Part shown: in pieces, positions 35,733 to 44,629 of the stretch
Layout: every line of letters starts with the position of its first letter
Numbering within the stretch: the first letter of the stretch is position 1
Origin: Streptomyces rhizosphaerihabitans
GTDB lineage: Bacteria; Actinomycetota; Actinomycetes; Streptomycetales; Streptomycetaceae
DNA length: 64,000 nt
Assembly (NCBI RefSeq): GCF_025399795.1
Contig: NZ_JAODTZ010000038.1
Coordinates: forward strand, 31,650 to 95,649
Direction of reading: 5' to 3'
Notes under the pieces: generated by a model
What the model was told of the DNA's origin: nothing
What the model saw: only the letters and a program-made list of their open reading frames with translations
Database searches by the model: none
Program-made: the position numbers and the translations under genes

Positions 35733-37217
35733 TCAGCCCGCGCCGGAGCCGCTGAGAGTCGTTCCGCCGGAGAAGCCGCCGTCGGTGGCGGCGCCGGGCG
35801 CGGAGGGCGAGAGGTGGGTGGCGATGCCGCCGAGGCCGGGGGCGCTCACACCGCCGCGCACGCTCTCGGCGCCGTCGAGGATGCCCGCGCGGCCACCACC
35901 GCCGCCTTCGCCACCACCGGGCTCTCCACCGCCGCCGGGCCGGCGTCCGGTGTTCTCCTGACTGCCGCCGCCGCTGCCGTCGTCGCCACCACCGGGTTCA
36001 CCGCCGCCTCCGGGGCGTCGGCCGGTGTTCTCCTGGTCACCACCGCCGCCCCCGCCTTCGCCCCCGCCGCCGGAGCCGCCGCCCTCTTCGCCGCCACCGC
36101 CGTCGCCGCCACCGCCGCCCTCACCGCCGCCGGAACCACCGTGGCCACCGCCTTCGCCGCCGGAGGAGCCACCGTCACCGCTTCCGCCGCCGCCCTCACC
36201 GCCGCCCTCACCGCCGCTGCCACCGCCCTCGCCACCGCCGCCCTCACCGCCGCCGGGCCGACGTCCGGTGTTCTCCTGGTCGCCGCCACCGCCGCCGCCG
36301 CTGTCCCCGCCGCCGCTGTCTCCGCCGCCACCCTCACCGCCACCGCTGTCCCCGCCGCCGTCACCGTCCTCGCCGCGGTCGTAGATGCCGCCGTGCCCGA
36401 AGTGACCGGCGTCGCCGCCGCCCTCGCCACCGAAGCCACCGCCGTGACCCCCGAACCCGCCGAGGTCGCCACCGGATCCGGCACCGCCGTCACCGAAACC
36501 GGAACCGGCGCCGCCATCACCCAACCCGCCCGGACCGCCATCGGCACCGCCGGTTCCGAAGCCGCCATCGCCGAACCCGCCCGGACCGCCATCGGCACCG
36601 CCGGCACCGAACCCGCCATCACCGAACCCGCCCGAACCGCCATCGGCACCGCCGGCACCGAACCCGCCGAAGTCACCCAAGCCGCCGTCGGAGCCGCCCT
36701 CGGCACCCCCACCGACATGTCCCCCGAGCCCGCCGAGGTCCGTCCCGTCCTCGTTCCCGAACCCTCCGAAGTCGCCGAACTCACCGAATCCGCCGCTCAC
36801 ATCAACCGGCGACTCCTGGACCAGCCCCCCGCCGAGCAGGCTCTGGGCGCCGGTGGCGGAGACGTCGAAGCCGCCGGCGCCCTCGTGGCCGTCAGCGGGA
36901 AAGGAGAGGTCGGGCGCGTGGTCGACGGAGGCGTGGTCACCGGAGACGTGGTCGGCCGGGACATCCGGAACGTCATGGTGCGCCAGCGCGTGTGCCGCGC
37001 TCCCGAAGAACAGAGACGACTTGGACAGCCGCGGGTCGAGTGCGGCCGGTCCCCCGGCGGTGCCGGACTCGACGCGGAGGGCACGGAGTTCGCCGACCTG
37101 CGCGGGTGTCAGGCCGAGTCTTCGGGCCACCTCCTCGGTGTCACCGTCGAGTTCGGCCCTGAAGGCCGGGTCGACGGCAAGGCGGGTCATGGCATCGCGA
37201 AAGGCGTTGTCGGTCAT
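35733..37217 (-). CDS. Gly-rich repeat protein with RiPP-like leader
   Basis: A 494-residue protein, first gene of a four-gene operon. Residues 1-48 (DNAFRDAMTRLAVDPAFR, then EEVARRLGLTPAQVGELRAL) look like a helical Nif11/Franean1_4349-type leader. Residues about 120-310 are tandem GGFGDGG/GGADGGPGG repeats, and 310-440 is nearly pure Gly with Glu, Asp and Ser. The decamer QENTGRRPGG occurs three times, at residues 314, 395 and 420. The C-terminus is less biased (LGGIATHLSPSAPG). There is no signal peptide. A giant modified peptide precursor, or a Gly-rich surface protein processed by the M50 fusion, are the alternatives. The opposite strand gives a long Pro/Ser shadow frame. Confidence 0.75.
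   Translation of the reverse strand: MTDNAFRDAMTRLAVDPAFRAELDGDTEEVARRLGLTPAQVGELRALRVESGTAGGPAALDPRLSKSSLFFGSAAHALAHHDVPDVPADHVSGDHASVDHAPDLSFPADGHEGAGGFDVSATGAQSLLGGGLVQESPVDVSGGFGEFGDFGGFGNEDGTDLGGLGGHVGGGAEGGSDGGLGDFGGFGAGGADGGSGGFGDGGFGAGGADGGPGGFGDGGFGTGGADGGPGGLGDGGAGSGFGDGGAGSGGDLGGFGGHGGGFGGEGGGDAGHFGHGGIYDRGEDGDGGGDSGGGEGGGGDSGGGDSGGGGGGDQENTGRRPGGGEGGGGEGGGSGGEGGGEGGGGSGDGGSSGGEGGGHGGSGGGEGGGGGDGGGGEEGGGSGGGGEGGGGGGDQENTGRRPGGGGEPGGGDDGSGGGSQENTGRRPGGGGEPGGGEGGGGGRAGILDGAESVRGGVSAPGLGGIATHLSPSAPGAATDGGFSGGTTLSGSGAG
35931..36278 (-). repeat. Three copies of a QENTGRRPGG-encoding unit
   Basis: The 30-bp units lie at 36249-36278, 36006-36035 and 35931-35960. Each encodes QENTGRRPGG preceded by Gly-Gly-Asp or Gly-Gly-Ser. 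The codons differ slightly between copies (CGC/CGA/CGG and others), so the peptide rather than the DNA seems conserved. Confidence 0.8.
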
Positions 37218-37603
37218 GTCCTCGGTCTCCGTGGGTCTGCGTGGGTCTGCGTGCGCTGCTGTCTGATCCCGGCGGAGCTGAGGATCCCCCTGGTCGGCGG
37301 CAACTGCCATTTCCGGCCATCCCCACCGATGCCTGCTCGGACGGTTATAAGGGGCACGGCATGACCGGCGCAAGGCCGGGAGCAGGGCACCCTGGGCGAA
37401 TATGCCTCCGGAAGGGTCGGCCATCTCGACCGCGCACCGATCGGATACGGCCACCCGTGAGGCCGTCCAGGCATCCCGTCCCACCGGCCGAGGGGACGCC
37501 GCGGCCGATAGGGCCACGCACGTCGGCGACGCCGAGGGCCCTCGCTCCGGAACTCACCGCCCCTGTACCGGCCTTGCGGGCCGGCGCTGGATACACCCCT
37601 TCG
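37218..37603 (-). promoter_or_regulatory. Upstream region of the Gly-rich operon
   Basis: A 386-bp gap containing no gene. It must drive the operon beginning at 37217. A TATAACC stretch on the minus strand near 37350 is the best -10 candidate, about 130 bases from the start codon. A duplicated GCAGACCCAC lies just upstream of the start. Confidence 0.45.
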
Positions 37604-38760
37604 TCAGGAAATGGGTGCGGCGGAGGGTTTCGGACCCGACAGCCGGACCGTGCCGGCTACCAACGCCGCACAACCCAGGACGAAGAACCACGCGCCGGAT
37701 TCGAGGAAGGACAGGTCCCCCCGCGCTCCAAGGCCCAGAGCGACATGGAGGGAGAGGAGCCCTCCGGCGAGCGTGGTCGCCAGGTAGTGAAGGCGCCGGA
37801 CCGGACCAGGGACCGGACCCGTGGGAAAGCGGCGAAGCATGGCCATGACGGCGGCGCAGCTGGTGACGGCGAGCCCGGCGGTGAGCACGAACGGCCAGGT
37901 GCCGCCGAACGGCCAACTGGGCGACCACCACGGCCACCAGCCAACGAACAGGAACGCGAATACGGATGCGCGATAGCTGAACGGAAGGCACATCGCCAGC
38001 ACGAACGCGATACAGGCGATCGAAAGGAGAAGGACGCGACGCACTGCCCAGGGGTGGGGCGGAGCGGCCGGTGTGACCGGCGTGGTCGGGACCTCGACCT
38101 CTCCGGTGAGCGCAGGACGGATGGCAGGCGCTTCTGCCTTCCGCGGCCGGGTCGGCGACGTACCCGCCGAGGGGCGGTGCGGTGGTTCGGCGGAGACCGC
38201 GGGGCGTGCGGGCACCGGAGCGTCAGCCGCCGGCTTCGGGTGGGCGGGCTTGCGAGGGGAGACGGGTGCGGGTGCCTTCTTGGGCCGGTGCGGAACGGCC
38301 GGTGCCGGTACGGCGGCTGCCGTGACCGTGGCCGATACGGCGGCGGCGACCTGATCGGGCAGCCACACAGCCGTGTTGGTGACAATCTCAGTAGGGGTGC
38401 GGCTCATGTCGCCCGCCGTGTCGGCGAGTTCCCTGATGAGTGTGCTCACGTCCGGGCGCTGCTCCGGATCCTTGGCCAGACAGCGGGCGACGATCTCCAG
38501 GCCTTGCTCCGGCAGCCCGTCCAGGCGCGGTTCCTCGTACGCGATACGGAAGTTGAGCGACTGCGCGGAGCCCGTACTGAACGGTCCGGTGCCGGTGGCC
38601 GCGTAGGTCAGTACCGCGCCGAACGCGAACACGTCGGTGGCGGGCGTCACGGGGTCGCCGGTCAGCTGCTCGGGAGACATGAACTGGCCGGCCGCGCGCG
38701 TCTCGGACGACAGGGAAGGCCGCAGAGGGGCGGGCAGTATGGATGGCGTGGACAGCTGTC
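37604..38760 (-). pseudogene. Ser/Thr kinase C-terminal half with membrane domain
   Basis: The frame starts in the activation segment of a PknB-like kinase (SETRAAGQFMSPEQLTGDPVTP) and keeps the C-lobe (DVFAFGAVLTYAATG, CLAKDPEQRP). It continues through a Pro/Ala linker to four membrane helices. The Gly loop, VAIK, HRD and DFG parts are missing: a TAG lies at about 38763, 14 bases from the vWA gene stop. It could still be translated from ATG 38680 (358 residues) as a membrane protein without kinase activity. A deletion that joined it to the vWA gene is the likely cause. Confidence 0.7.
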
Positions 38761-38776
38761 CCTACCGCTGGAGGGC

Positions 38777-39994
38777 TCACTGCGTCGGCCCGGGATCCGG
38801 GATGCGTACCGCCTCCACCCAGCCAGGAGGCTGTGGTGCGGCGGAGCCGATCAGAGCCGCGATGACGCGGCAGGGCGGGTTCTCGTCGGGCCAGGGGGTG
38901 ATCCCGTCGGTGAGCACCACGACGATGTTCGGGCGGTCCGGACCCGCGAGCGCCGCCTCGATACCGACGCGCATGTCCGTGCCGCCTCCGCCGCCCAGGG
39001 TGATCTGCTCGGTGGCCGTCACCCGGGACACGGCCTGCACATCGGCGTCGCAGGCCAGCACGGTCACGCGATTGCCCCGTACACCCACCTCGCGCAGGAC
39101 GCCCGTCACCTCCGCGAGGGCGGCGGCCAGTTCGCCGTCACCCATCGAGCCGGAGGTGTCGATGACCACGGCCACCCGCGGCAGCGGCCGGCGCAGGCTC
39201 GGCAGCACGACACCGCGCATCGCCGGGGTGCGGCGCGAGGGGCGGCGATAGGTGTAGTCGACGGCTCCGGCCGCCCATGCGGCGGCTTCCCGGACCGCGC
39301 CCGACAGCGCCTGCCGCCAGTCCACCGTGGGTTCCAGGATCTCCTGGGCCCAGCGCTGCCAGCCCCCGGGCAGGGAACCACGGCTGCGCTGATGGGCGCG
39401 CATCGCCTCGGCGGTCTGCCGCCGCAGCGCCTGCGCCTCCACCTCGCCGATCCGTGCGGTCCCGGCGGACCCCGGCAGGTCCCAGGGTGCGGGCCGGCCG
39501 TGGGCGCCCGATCCGCAGTCCGGGGTGCGCACCTGCGGCGGCAGCAGGTCCACGTACTCCTCGAACAGCCGGCCCTCGGGAAGACCGAACCGGCGGGGTT
39601 CCATGCGCCCCTCGGGCAGCCGCAGGCCGTCGGCGAGCAGATCGTCGTTGATCTCGCAGTCCTGAGCGACGTTCACGCGATGCCAGTCGCGCTGGACGGC
39701 GGCGGGCAGCCGGTCGGCCCGGCCGTGGTGGTCGCGCAGCAGATGCGCCGCCTCGTGCACCCACACACCCGCGAGCTCGGGCACCGGCGTCGCCTCGACG
39801 AAGGCAGGGGACACATAGCAGCGCCAGTGCCGGTCCACCCCCATCGTCGGCACCTCGGTGCTCGGCACGACGGTCAGGGTGTACAACGCCGCCGCCAGAT
39901 ACGGCCGGTCGCCGGCCGCCCGGTAGCGGGCGGCGAGCAGTTTGGTCATGTCCAGGGCGCTACGGGCGTCTCCCGTGGTCCCCGCGCGGCTCAC
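38777..39994 (-). CDS. vWA/HExxH putative metallopeptidase-like protein
   Basis: A 405-residue cytoplasmic protein of the COG3864 type. The N-terminal half has a metallopeptidase-like HEAAHLLRDHH (His80-Glu81, His84) and an acidic-Asn core (VNVAQDCEINDDLL). The C-terminal von Willebrand A domain carries the MIDAS motif DTSGSM (about 278-283) and GGGGTDM. GTG 39994 overlaps the stop of the MoxR gene (GTGA). MoxR ATPases paired with vWA proteins act as chaperone-like assemblies that insert metals or remodel partners; the partner here is not known. Confidence 0.85.
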   Translation of the reverse strand: MSRAGTTGDARSALDMTKLLAARYRAAGDRPYLAAALYTLTVVPSTEVPTMGVDRHWRCYVSPAFVEATPVPELAGVWVHEAAHLLRDHHGRADRLPAAVQRDWHRVNVAQDCEINDDLLADGLRLPEGRMEPRRFGLPEGRLFEEYVDLLPPQVRTPDCGSGAHGRPAPWDLPGSAGTARIGEVEAQALRRQTAEAMRAHQRSRGSLPGGWQRWAQEILEPTVDWRQALSGAVREAAAWAAGAVDYTYRRPSRRTPAMRGVVLPSLRRPLPRVAVVIDTSGSMGDGELAAALAEVTGVLREVGVRGNRVTVLACDADVQAVSRVTATEQITLGGGGGTDMRVGIEAALAGPDRPNIVVVLTDGITPWPDENPPCRVIAALIGSAAPQPPGWVEAVRIPDPGPTQ

Positions 39995-41205
39995 CGGCCG
40001 CCGCCGGGCAGCGCCCCCGACATCTGCAGCAGGTCCAGGAACCCGTCGATGCCGGGCGGTACGGGCCAGTCGAGGCGCCGCATCGCGGCGAGGTCGGTGG
40101 CGGCCCGGGCGGCCACGTCCGGTACGCCCGCGTCCACCGCCTTGGCCAGCACCGTCCAGCCGGCCTCCCAGCGGGGCCGGGTGAGGTCGCTCTGGATGGC
40201 GGCGACCACCGCGATGAGGAAGGCCAGTTGCCGGTCGCCGCGGTCGGGCAGGGCGAAGGCGTCCGGGTCGGCGAGGACCCGGTCGGGGTCGGGCAGATCG
40301 AGGTGTTCGAGGTAGGACAGCAGTTCCAGGCCGGCGCCGTCGCCGACGGCGCCGGTGAGCGCGGCGGCCAGTGCCTCGCGGCCGGCCCCGGCCGCGTACC
40401 CGGTGGCGAGCAGTTTGAGGGCCATCTCCCAGGTCCTGGGGGACGGCCAGGACCGGCCTCGGTTCTCGGCGTCGCCGGGGAGGTGGTGGACCAGGCCGGG
40501 CCGGGCCGTGAGGAAGCCGGAGATCGCGCCGCGGGCCCGTGCGACCGCACCGGGCACCCGGGCGGAACCGACGACGGGCACGGTCACCTCCGGCCAGGTG
40601 CCGGCCATGCCACGGGCCACCGTCCGGGGGTCGTGGGTCCATTGCAGATGGACGAACCGGTTGGCGAGCGGCGGGCTGAGATGCCAGCCGTCCGCCGCGC
40701 TGGACGGCGGGTTGGCGGCCGCGACGATACGCACCGCCTCCGGCAGGACCAGACTGCCGACCCGTCGTTCGAGCACCACCCTCAGCAGCGCCGCCTGCAC
40801 GGCCGGCGGCGCGGAGGACAGTTCGTCGAAGAAGAGCAAGCCCTGTCCGGCCCGGGCGAGGCGCACCGCCCAGTCCGGCGGAGCCATCGGGACTCCGGTC
40901 ACGGCCGGGTCGTCACCGACGATCGGCAGTCCGGCGAAGTCGGAGGGTTCGTGCACGCTGGCGATGACCGTTTCCAGCGGCAGGCCGAGCCCGGCGGCCA
41001 ACTGCTCCAGGGCCGCCGACTTGCCGATACCGGGCTCCCCCCACAGCAGTACGGGCTGATTGGCCGTCACGGCGAGGGCCAGCGCCTCCAGCTGCGGGTT
41101 CGCGGCGGGCTCGGTCCGTGTCGTGCGCAGCCTGCGGTTCAGGTCGTCCGCGGCCGCCAGCGGGCCGGACGACGCGGTGGGGGCGGTTGTGCGGTCGGAA
41201 CTCAC
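39991..41205 (-). CDS. MoxR-family AAA+ ATPase
   Basis: A 404-residue AAA+ ATPase. Walker A is GEPGIGKS (56-63), Walker B is LLFFDELSS (123-131), sensor 1 is VAAANPP, and the arginine-finger region follows as NRFVHLQW. The C-terminal third is helical. It is coupled by a four-base overlap to the ankyrin gene upstream (ATGA) and to the vWA gene downstream, so the three products are probably made in fixed ratio. MoxR-vWA pairs with varied partner genes are known from bacterial conflict and metal-insertion systems. Confidence 0.88.
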   Translation of the reverse strand: MSSDRTTAPTASSGPLAAADDLNRRLRTTRTEPAANPQLEALALAVTANQPVLLWGEPGIGKSAALEQLAAGLGLPLETVIASVHEPSDFAGLPIVGDDPAVTGVPMAPPDWAVRLARAGQGLLFFDELSSAPPAVQAALLRVVLERRVGSLVLPEAVRIVAAANPPSSAADGWHLSPPLANRFVHLQWTHDPRTVARGMAGTWPEVTVPVVGSARVPGAVARARGAISGFLTARPGLVHHLPGDAENRGRSWPSPRTWEMALKLLATGYAAGAGREALAAALTGAVGDGAGLELLSYLEHLDLPDPDRVLADPDAFALPDRGDRQLAFLIAVVAAIQSDLTRPRWEAGWTVLAKAVDAGVPDVAARAATDLAAMRRLDWPVPPGIDGFLDLLQMSGALPGGGR

Positions 41206-43136
41206 GCGGACTCCTCCTCGTCATCGGGCGCATCCGCGTGTCGCGGCTCCGGCTCCTCCATCGGCTCGTCCCCCCAGAGGAGCTCTGCCGTCCCGCCAGG
41301 GTCATCCGCGTGTCGCGGCTCCGGCTCCTCCATCGGCTCGTCCCCCCAGAAGGGCTCTTCCTCCTCGTCGGACTCGTCAGCGTGGTACTCCGCCTGCTCC
41401 TCCATCCATTCGTCCCACCACTCGGCACCAGTGCCCGGATGCTCCTCGCGTACGCGGTCCTGGAGGAAGGCCAGGTCGGGCCGCTTGTACCGGCGGACGA
41501 GCTGGTCGAGCGACAACTCCGACTCGTCGGTCACGTCGAGCCGCGCCCCGGCGGCGACGAGCGCCTCCACCAGCGCCGTCGTACCGAGGTCGTTGACGGC
41601 CACGAACAGCGGCGTGCGCTGCCGTCGGTCGCGGGCTTCGAGGTCCAGTCCCTCCGCGAGCAGCCGGGGCAGCAGCGTCTCGTGGTCGAGCAGGTTCAGT
41701 ACGTGGAGCAGGGTGCGGCCGCCGGCGTCCCGCACCCGGGGGTCCACACCGGCGTCCAGGAGCTCCAGCACGCCGGGGGTGTCACCGTGCTGGGCGCGCA
41801 GGAACAGGTCGTTGCGCTGCGCCCTCAGTTCCTTCGGCAGGCGGCCTGCTCCGGATGTCCACGTCTGCTCCACGGCGAAGCATCCGGCGACGGCACCGCC
41901 GAAGGCGCGCAGGGCGCGTTCACGCTGCTGTTCCTCGTCGCTGTGCGGCATGCGCAGCAGCGATCCGGGCCGGAAGCCCACCTCGTGCCATTGCCCTCGG
42001 CATCTGACCTGTACGGGTGCGGGCGCCGTCGGACCCGGCGGGCCGACCGGGCCTTGCGGGACCTGGAGAGCGGGGAACAGGGCCGCACGGACGAGCGGAT
42101 GCAGATGCTCCGGTGCAAGGCCTCCGGCGCGCATCAGATCGAGGTCGGGGAGCCTGCGCCACAGGGCTTCGGCGAGGGTGGGCTCACCCTTGGCCTCTTC
42201 CCGGTCGACGATGCGCGCCAGCAGGCCGCCGGCGTCGGAGGGTTCCAGCAGGAGGAAGGCCCGCCAGTGCGTGGTGGCCACGAGGAAGCGATCGGAGACG
42301 CCCTCGGCCACCTGCCGACGGACCTCCGGCTCCAGGCGAGTGAGGTTGAGTGCGATCCCGTCCAGGAGCCGCTCCGGCTCCTCGCGGTACCAAGACCTTT
42401 GCGCGGATGTCAGATCCAGCTCTATGCCGACGGCGGCGCACGCGGCCCGGGTCTCGCCCCTCTGGTGCAGCAGCGTGGCCCACTCGGCCCGCGCCGCCGG
42501 GTCGCCGTCGCCGGGATCGGCCGTCGGCAGCTCGTCCGTGTCGCGCGCGGTGGCGTCGGCGTGGAAGAACGGCGGCCGGTCCGTGCCGCCGCCACACCGT
42601 TCGCGCAGTTCGGCGGTGTGCCGGACATCCCAAAGGTGCCGCGCCTCGCGCCAGTCCTGGAGGGTCTGCCCGAAGACGCCTGCGGCCCGTTCGCCCTTGA
42701 CGGCCGCGAACCGCAGGGTGATCCGCTGCGGTCCGTCGATCATCGCGGGAGTGGTGACGTGCAGGTACGGCGTGGCCGGGCGGCCCGCGTCAGGTGTTCT
42801 CGGGCGGTAGCGCGCGAGGACGACGGTCGTGTTCTTGGCGAGTGTGGTCCGCCCGCCGAGTGCGCGCGGCAGGTGCCAGCGCAGCAGGTCCGGGGCGAAG
42901 TGGCGGAGGTCGTCCTCCAGCACGGCTGCGATGTCCTCGCCCCAGCGGCCGGCGATGTCGGACAGGTCGAAGGTGACGTCGACGTCGGCCGCCGCGCAGG
43001 CACCCCGCCAGTCGCCGGCCAGACGGTATGCGCTCGCGCGCTCGATCATCCAGCGGGGCACCGCGTACTGGCGGATCCGGCGCCGGCTCGACACCTCGTC
43101 CGGGAGGAAGCAACGCAGGTCGCCACGAGAACTCAA
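41202..43136 (-). CDS. Large ankyrin-repeat protein
   Basis: A 644-residue cytoplasmic protein. The first about 400 residues form a domain I do not recognise (RWMIERASAYRLAGDW near 30, LLRWHLPRALGG near 75, then ITLRFAAVKGERAAGVF). Residues about 455-560 contain ankyrin-type repeats (RNDLFLRAQHGDTPGVLELL, then GRTLLHVLNLLDHETLLPRL). The tail is acidic, with two near-identical WGDEPMEEPEPRHAD units. TTG 43136 overlaps the LRR stop and has AGGGAG upstream; a later GTG is possible. It is coupled to the MoxR gene. It may be the variable recognition partner of the MoxR-vWA pair. Confidence 0.75.
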   Translation of the reverse strand: MSSRGDLRCFLPDEVSSRRRIRQYAVPRWMIERASAYRLAGDWRGACAAADVDVTFDLSDIAGRWGEDIAAVLEDDLRHFAPDLLRWHLPRALGGRTTLAKNTTVVLARYRPRTPDAGRPATPYLHVTTPAMIDGPQRITLRFAAVKGERAAGVFGQTLQDWREARHLWDVRHTAELRERCGGGTDRPPFFHADATARDTDELPTADPGDGDPAARAEWATLLHQRGETRAACAAVGIELDLTSAQRSWYREEPERLLDGIALNLTRLEPEVRRQVAEGVSDRFLVATTHWRAFLLLEPSDAGGLLARIVDREEAKGEPTLAEALWRRLPDLDLMRAGGLAPEHLHPLVRAALFPALQVPQGPVGPPGPTAPAPVQVRCRGQWHEVGFRPGSLLRMPHSDEEQQRERALRAFGGAVAGCFAVEQTWTSGAGRLPKELRAQRNDLFLRAQHGDTPGVLELLDAGVDPRVRDAGGRTLLHVLNLLDHETLLPRLLAEGLDLEARDRRQRTPLFVAVNDLGTTALVEALVAAGARLDVTDESELSLDQLVRRYKRPDLAFLQDRVREEHPGTGAEWWDEWMEEQAEYHADESDEEEEPFWGDEPMEEPEPRHADDPGGTAELLWGDEPMEEPEPRHADAPDDEEESA

Positions 43137-44266
43137 CGGTAGACGCTCCCTATCGCGCGCAGATCGGGATGCGCCCCGGCGGCGGGCCGCAGACGCCGGG
43201 TGAAGGACCGCTTCACGTTGCGGGGCAGGCCCGGTCCCAGACCGACGTACTCCAGGGGCGAGTTGTCGGGCACGGCCGCCAGCAGTGTTTTCGCGCCCCG
43301 CCCGGTCAGGCCGGTGTGGCACAGGTCCAGCCGGCGCAGCGGGCTGCCCGGCAGGGCGGCGGCCAGCGCGTGGGCGCCTTCGTCGCCGGGGGTGTTCGCG
43401 GTGGCTCCGAGGCTGCGTTCCGACATGGGCCGGCCCAGGTCGAGTGCTTCGATCCCGTCGAGGCGGTCGGCGAGGGCCCGGACACCGGCGGGACCGATCC
43501 CGTTGCCGCCCAGGCCCAGGCGCACCGGCCGTACAGGGTCGGCCGCGGCGGCGAGGATCGCGGCGCCTTCGTCTCCGAGGTGGTTGGCGGGGAGATACAG
43601 CTCGCGCACACCCGCCTCGCGGATCAGCGCCGCCAGCAGGGGGGCCGCGTCGGCGGTCAGGCCGTTGCCGCCGAGGAAGAGGCGTTCGACTGGGCTGGTC
43701 CGGCTGGTGAGAGCGTCGAACAGGGTCCGCAGACCGTCGGTGGTCAGACCGGTGTTGACCAGGTCGAGCGTGCGCAGCGTGGTGTTGCGGCGCAGCATCG
43801 CGGCGAGCGCGCGGGCGCCGTCGTCACCGACCGGGTTGCGCTTGAGCCACAGGGCGCGGACGGTGCCGTCCGTCGTCAGCGCGTCGGCGAGTGCGGTGAC
43901 ACCCTCGGGGCCGATGCGGTTGCAGCCGAGGTAGAGCGTGCGCAGGCCATGGCCGTCGACCAGCGCGTCGGCGACCGCACGGGCTCCGTCGTTCCCGATG
44001 GCGTTCGTGCCGAGCAGGACGTGCGCGGCGTACGCGCAGGCGGCGGCGACGGGCATCAGCCGCGCGGCACCCACCGCTCCGAGTCCCTGCTTGCACAGGT
44101 CGATACGCCCGTCCGCCCGCACGGTGCCGAGCGGGAAGATCTCGTCGGCCTCGACCGGCTGCGCGGACCGCAGCCGGTCCAGCAGAGGCTGCAGAGCGAC
44201 GGGGTCACTGAGCGGGATGTCCGGGTGCTCGATCGCGGGGCAGCGTACGGGTGTCGGCTGCGTCAT
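43133..44266 (-). CDS. Leucine-rich repeat protein (RNase-inhibitor-like)
   Basis: A 377-residue protein made of at least seven RI-type leucine-rich repeats of about 28 residues: LRTLYLGCNRIGPEGVTALADAL, VRALWLKRNPVGDDGARALAAML, LRTLDLVNTGLTTDGLRTLF and so on. They would form a horseshoe binding surface. There is no signal peptide. GGAG precedes the ATG at 44266. It starts the LRR-ankyrin-MoxR-vWA run, in which each gene overlaps the next by a few bases. A partner-recognition role is inferred from the architecture only. Confidence 0.85.
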   Translation of the reverse strand: MTQPTPVRCPAIEHPDIPLSDPVALQPLLDRLRSAQPVEADEIFPLGTVRADGRIDLCKQGLGAVGAARLMPVAAACAYAAHVLLGTNAIGNDGARAVADALVDGHGLRTLYLGCNRIGPEGVTALADALTTDGTVRALWLKRNPVGDDGARALAAMLRRNTTLRTLDLVNTGLTTDGLRTLFDALTSRTSPVERLFLGGNGLTADAAPLLAALIREAGVRELYLPANHLGDEGAAILAAAADPVRPVRLGLGGNGIGPAGVRALADRLDGIEALDLGRPMSERSLGATANTPGDEGAHALAAALPGSPLRRLDLCHTGLTGRGAKTLLAAVPDNSPLEYVGLGPGLPRNVKRSFTRRLRPAAGAHPDLRAIGSVYR

Positions 44267-44375
44267 CACCACTCCACCGGTCCATCGCCGGTGCCCGGCC
44301 CGCCGAGGGCGGCATCGCCCTGCGACCGCCCGGGACGAACCGACGCCAATCGACATTCCTCCACGACAAAGGCGG

Positions 44376-44448
44376 CAAGGCCGGCCGGATTCGAACCGAC
44401 GTCCTCCAGCTCGATGCTTGGGCGCGACGACCTCTGCGCTACGGCCTT
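44376..44448 (-). tRNA. tRNA-like gene, anticodon arm defective
   Basis: The minus strand folds into a cloverleaf outline of 73 bases: acceptor stem AAGGCCG/CGGCCTT (7/7 pairs), D-stem GCGC/GCGC, and T-arm GTCGG-TTCGAAT-CCGGC (five pairs with one G-U and a canonical T-loop). The anticodon arm pairs only 3 of 5 and its loop lacks the invariant U33, so no isotype can be assigned. The outer stem extends three more pairs (GGC/GCC). It is either a decayed tRNA or a tRNA-like RNA. It lies between the FHA-FAD monooxygenase and LRR genes. Confidence 0.55.
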
Positions 44449-44629
44449 GCCGCGGAGATCATAACGGCTTTCATCCTTGCGTTCGAACCCGGTCGCCGCC
44501 GACCGCAACTCCCCCAGCGCGCCGAAGCGTTCGACCGGCACAAGCAACCACCAGTGACCGACCACACGTGCGCGAGCCGCAGGTCACGCCCGGCCGCGGG
44601 CTCGCGCGTGCGGAGGGGGTCGGCGCTTC

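Noticed and set aside
35900..36700. Possible CRISPR or satellite array
   Set aside because: Repeats are in-frame codon repeats of a Gly-rich protein with irregular spacing and no unique spacers.
35640..37364. Long plus-strand Ala/Thr/Pro-rich frames opposite the Gly-rich gene, including a pure Pro/Ser frame at 36025-36384
   Set aside because: Gly codons (GGC/GGT) read antisense give Pro/Ala/Thr runs. The minus strand has the start context, the leader-like N-terminus and the operon spacing.
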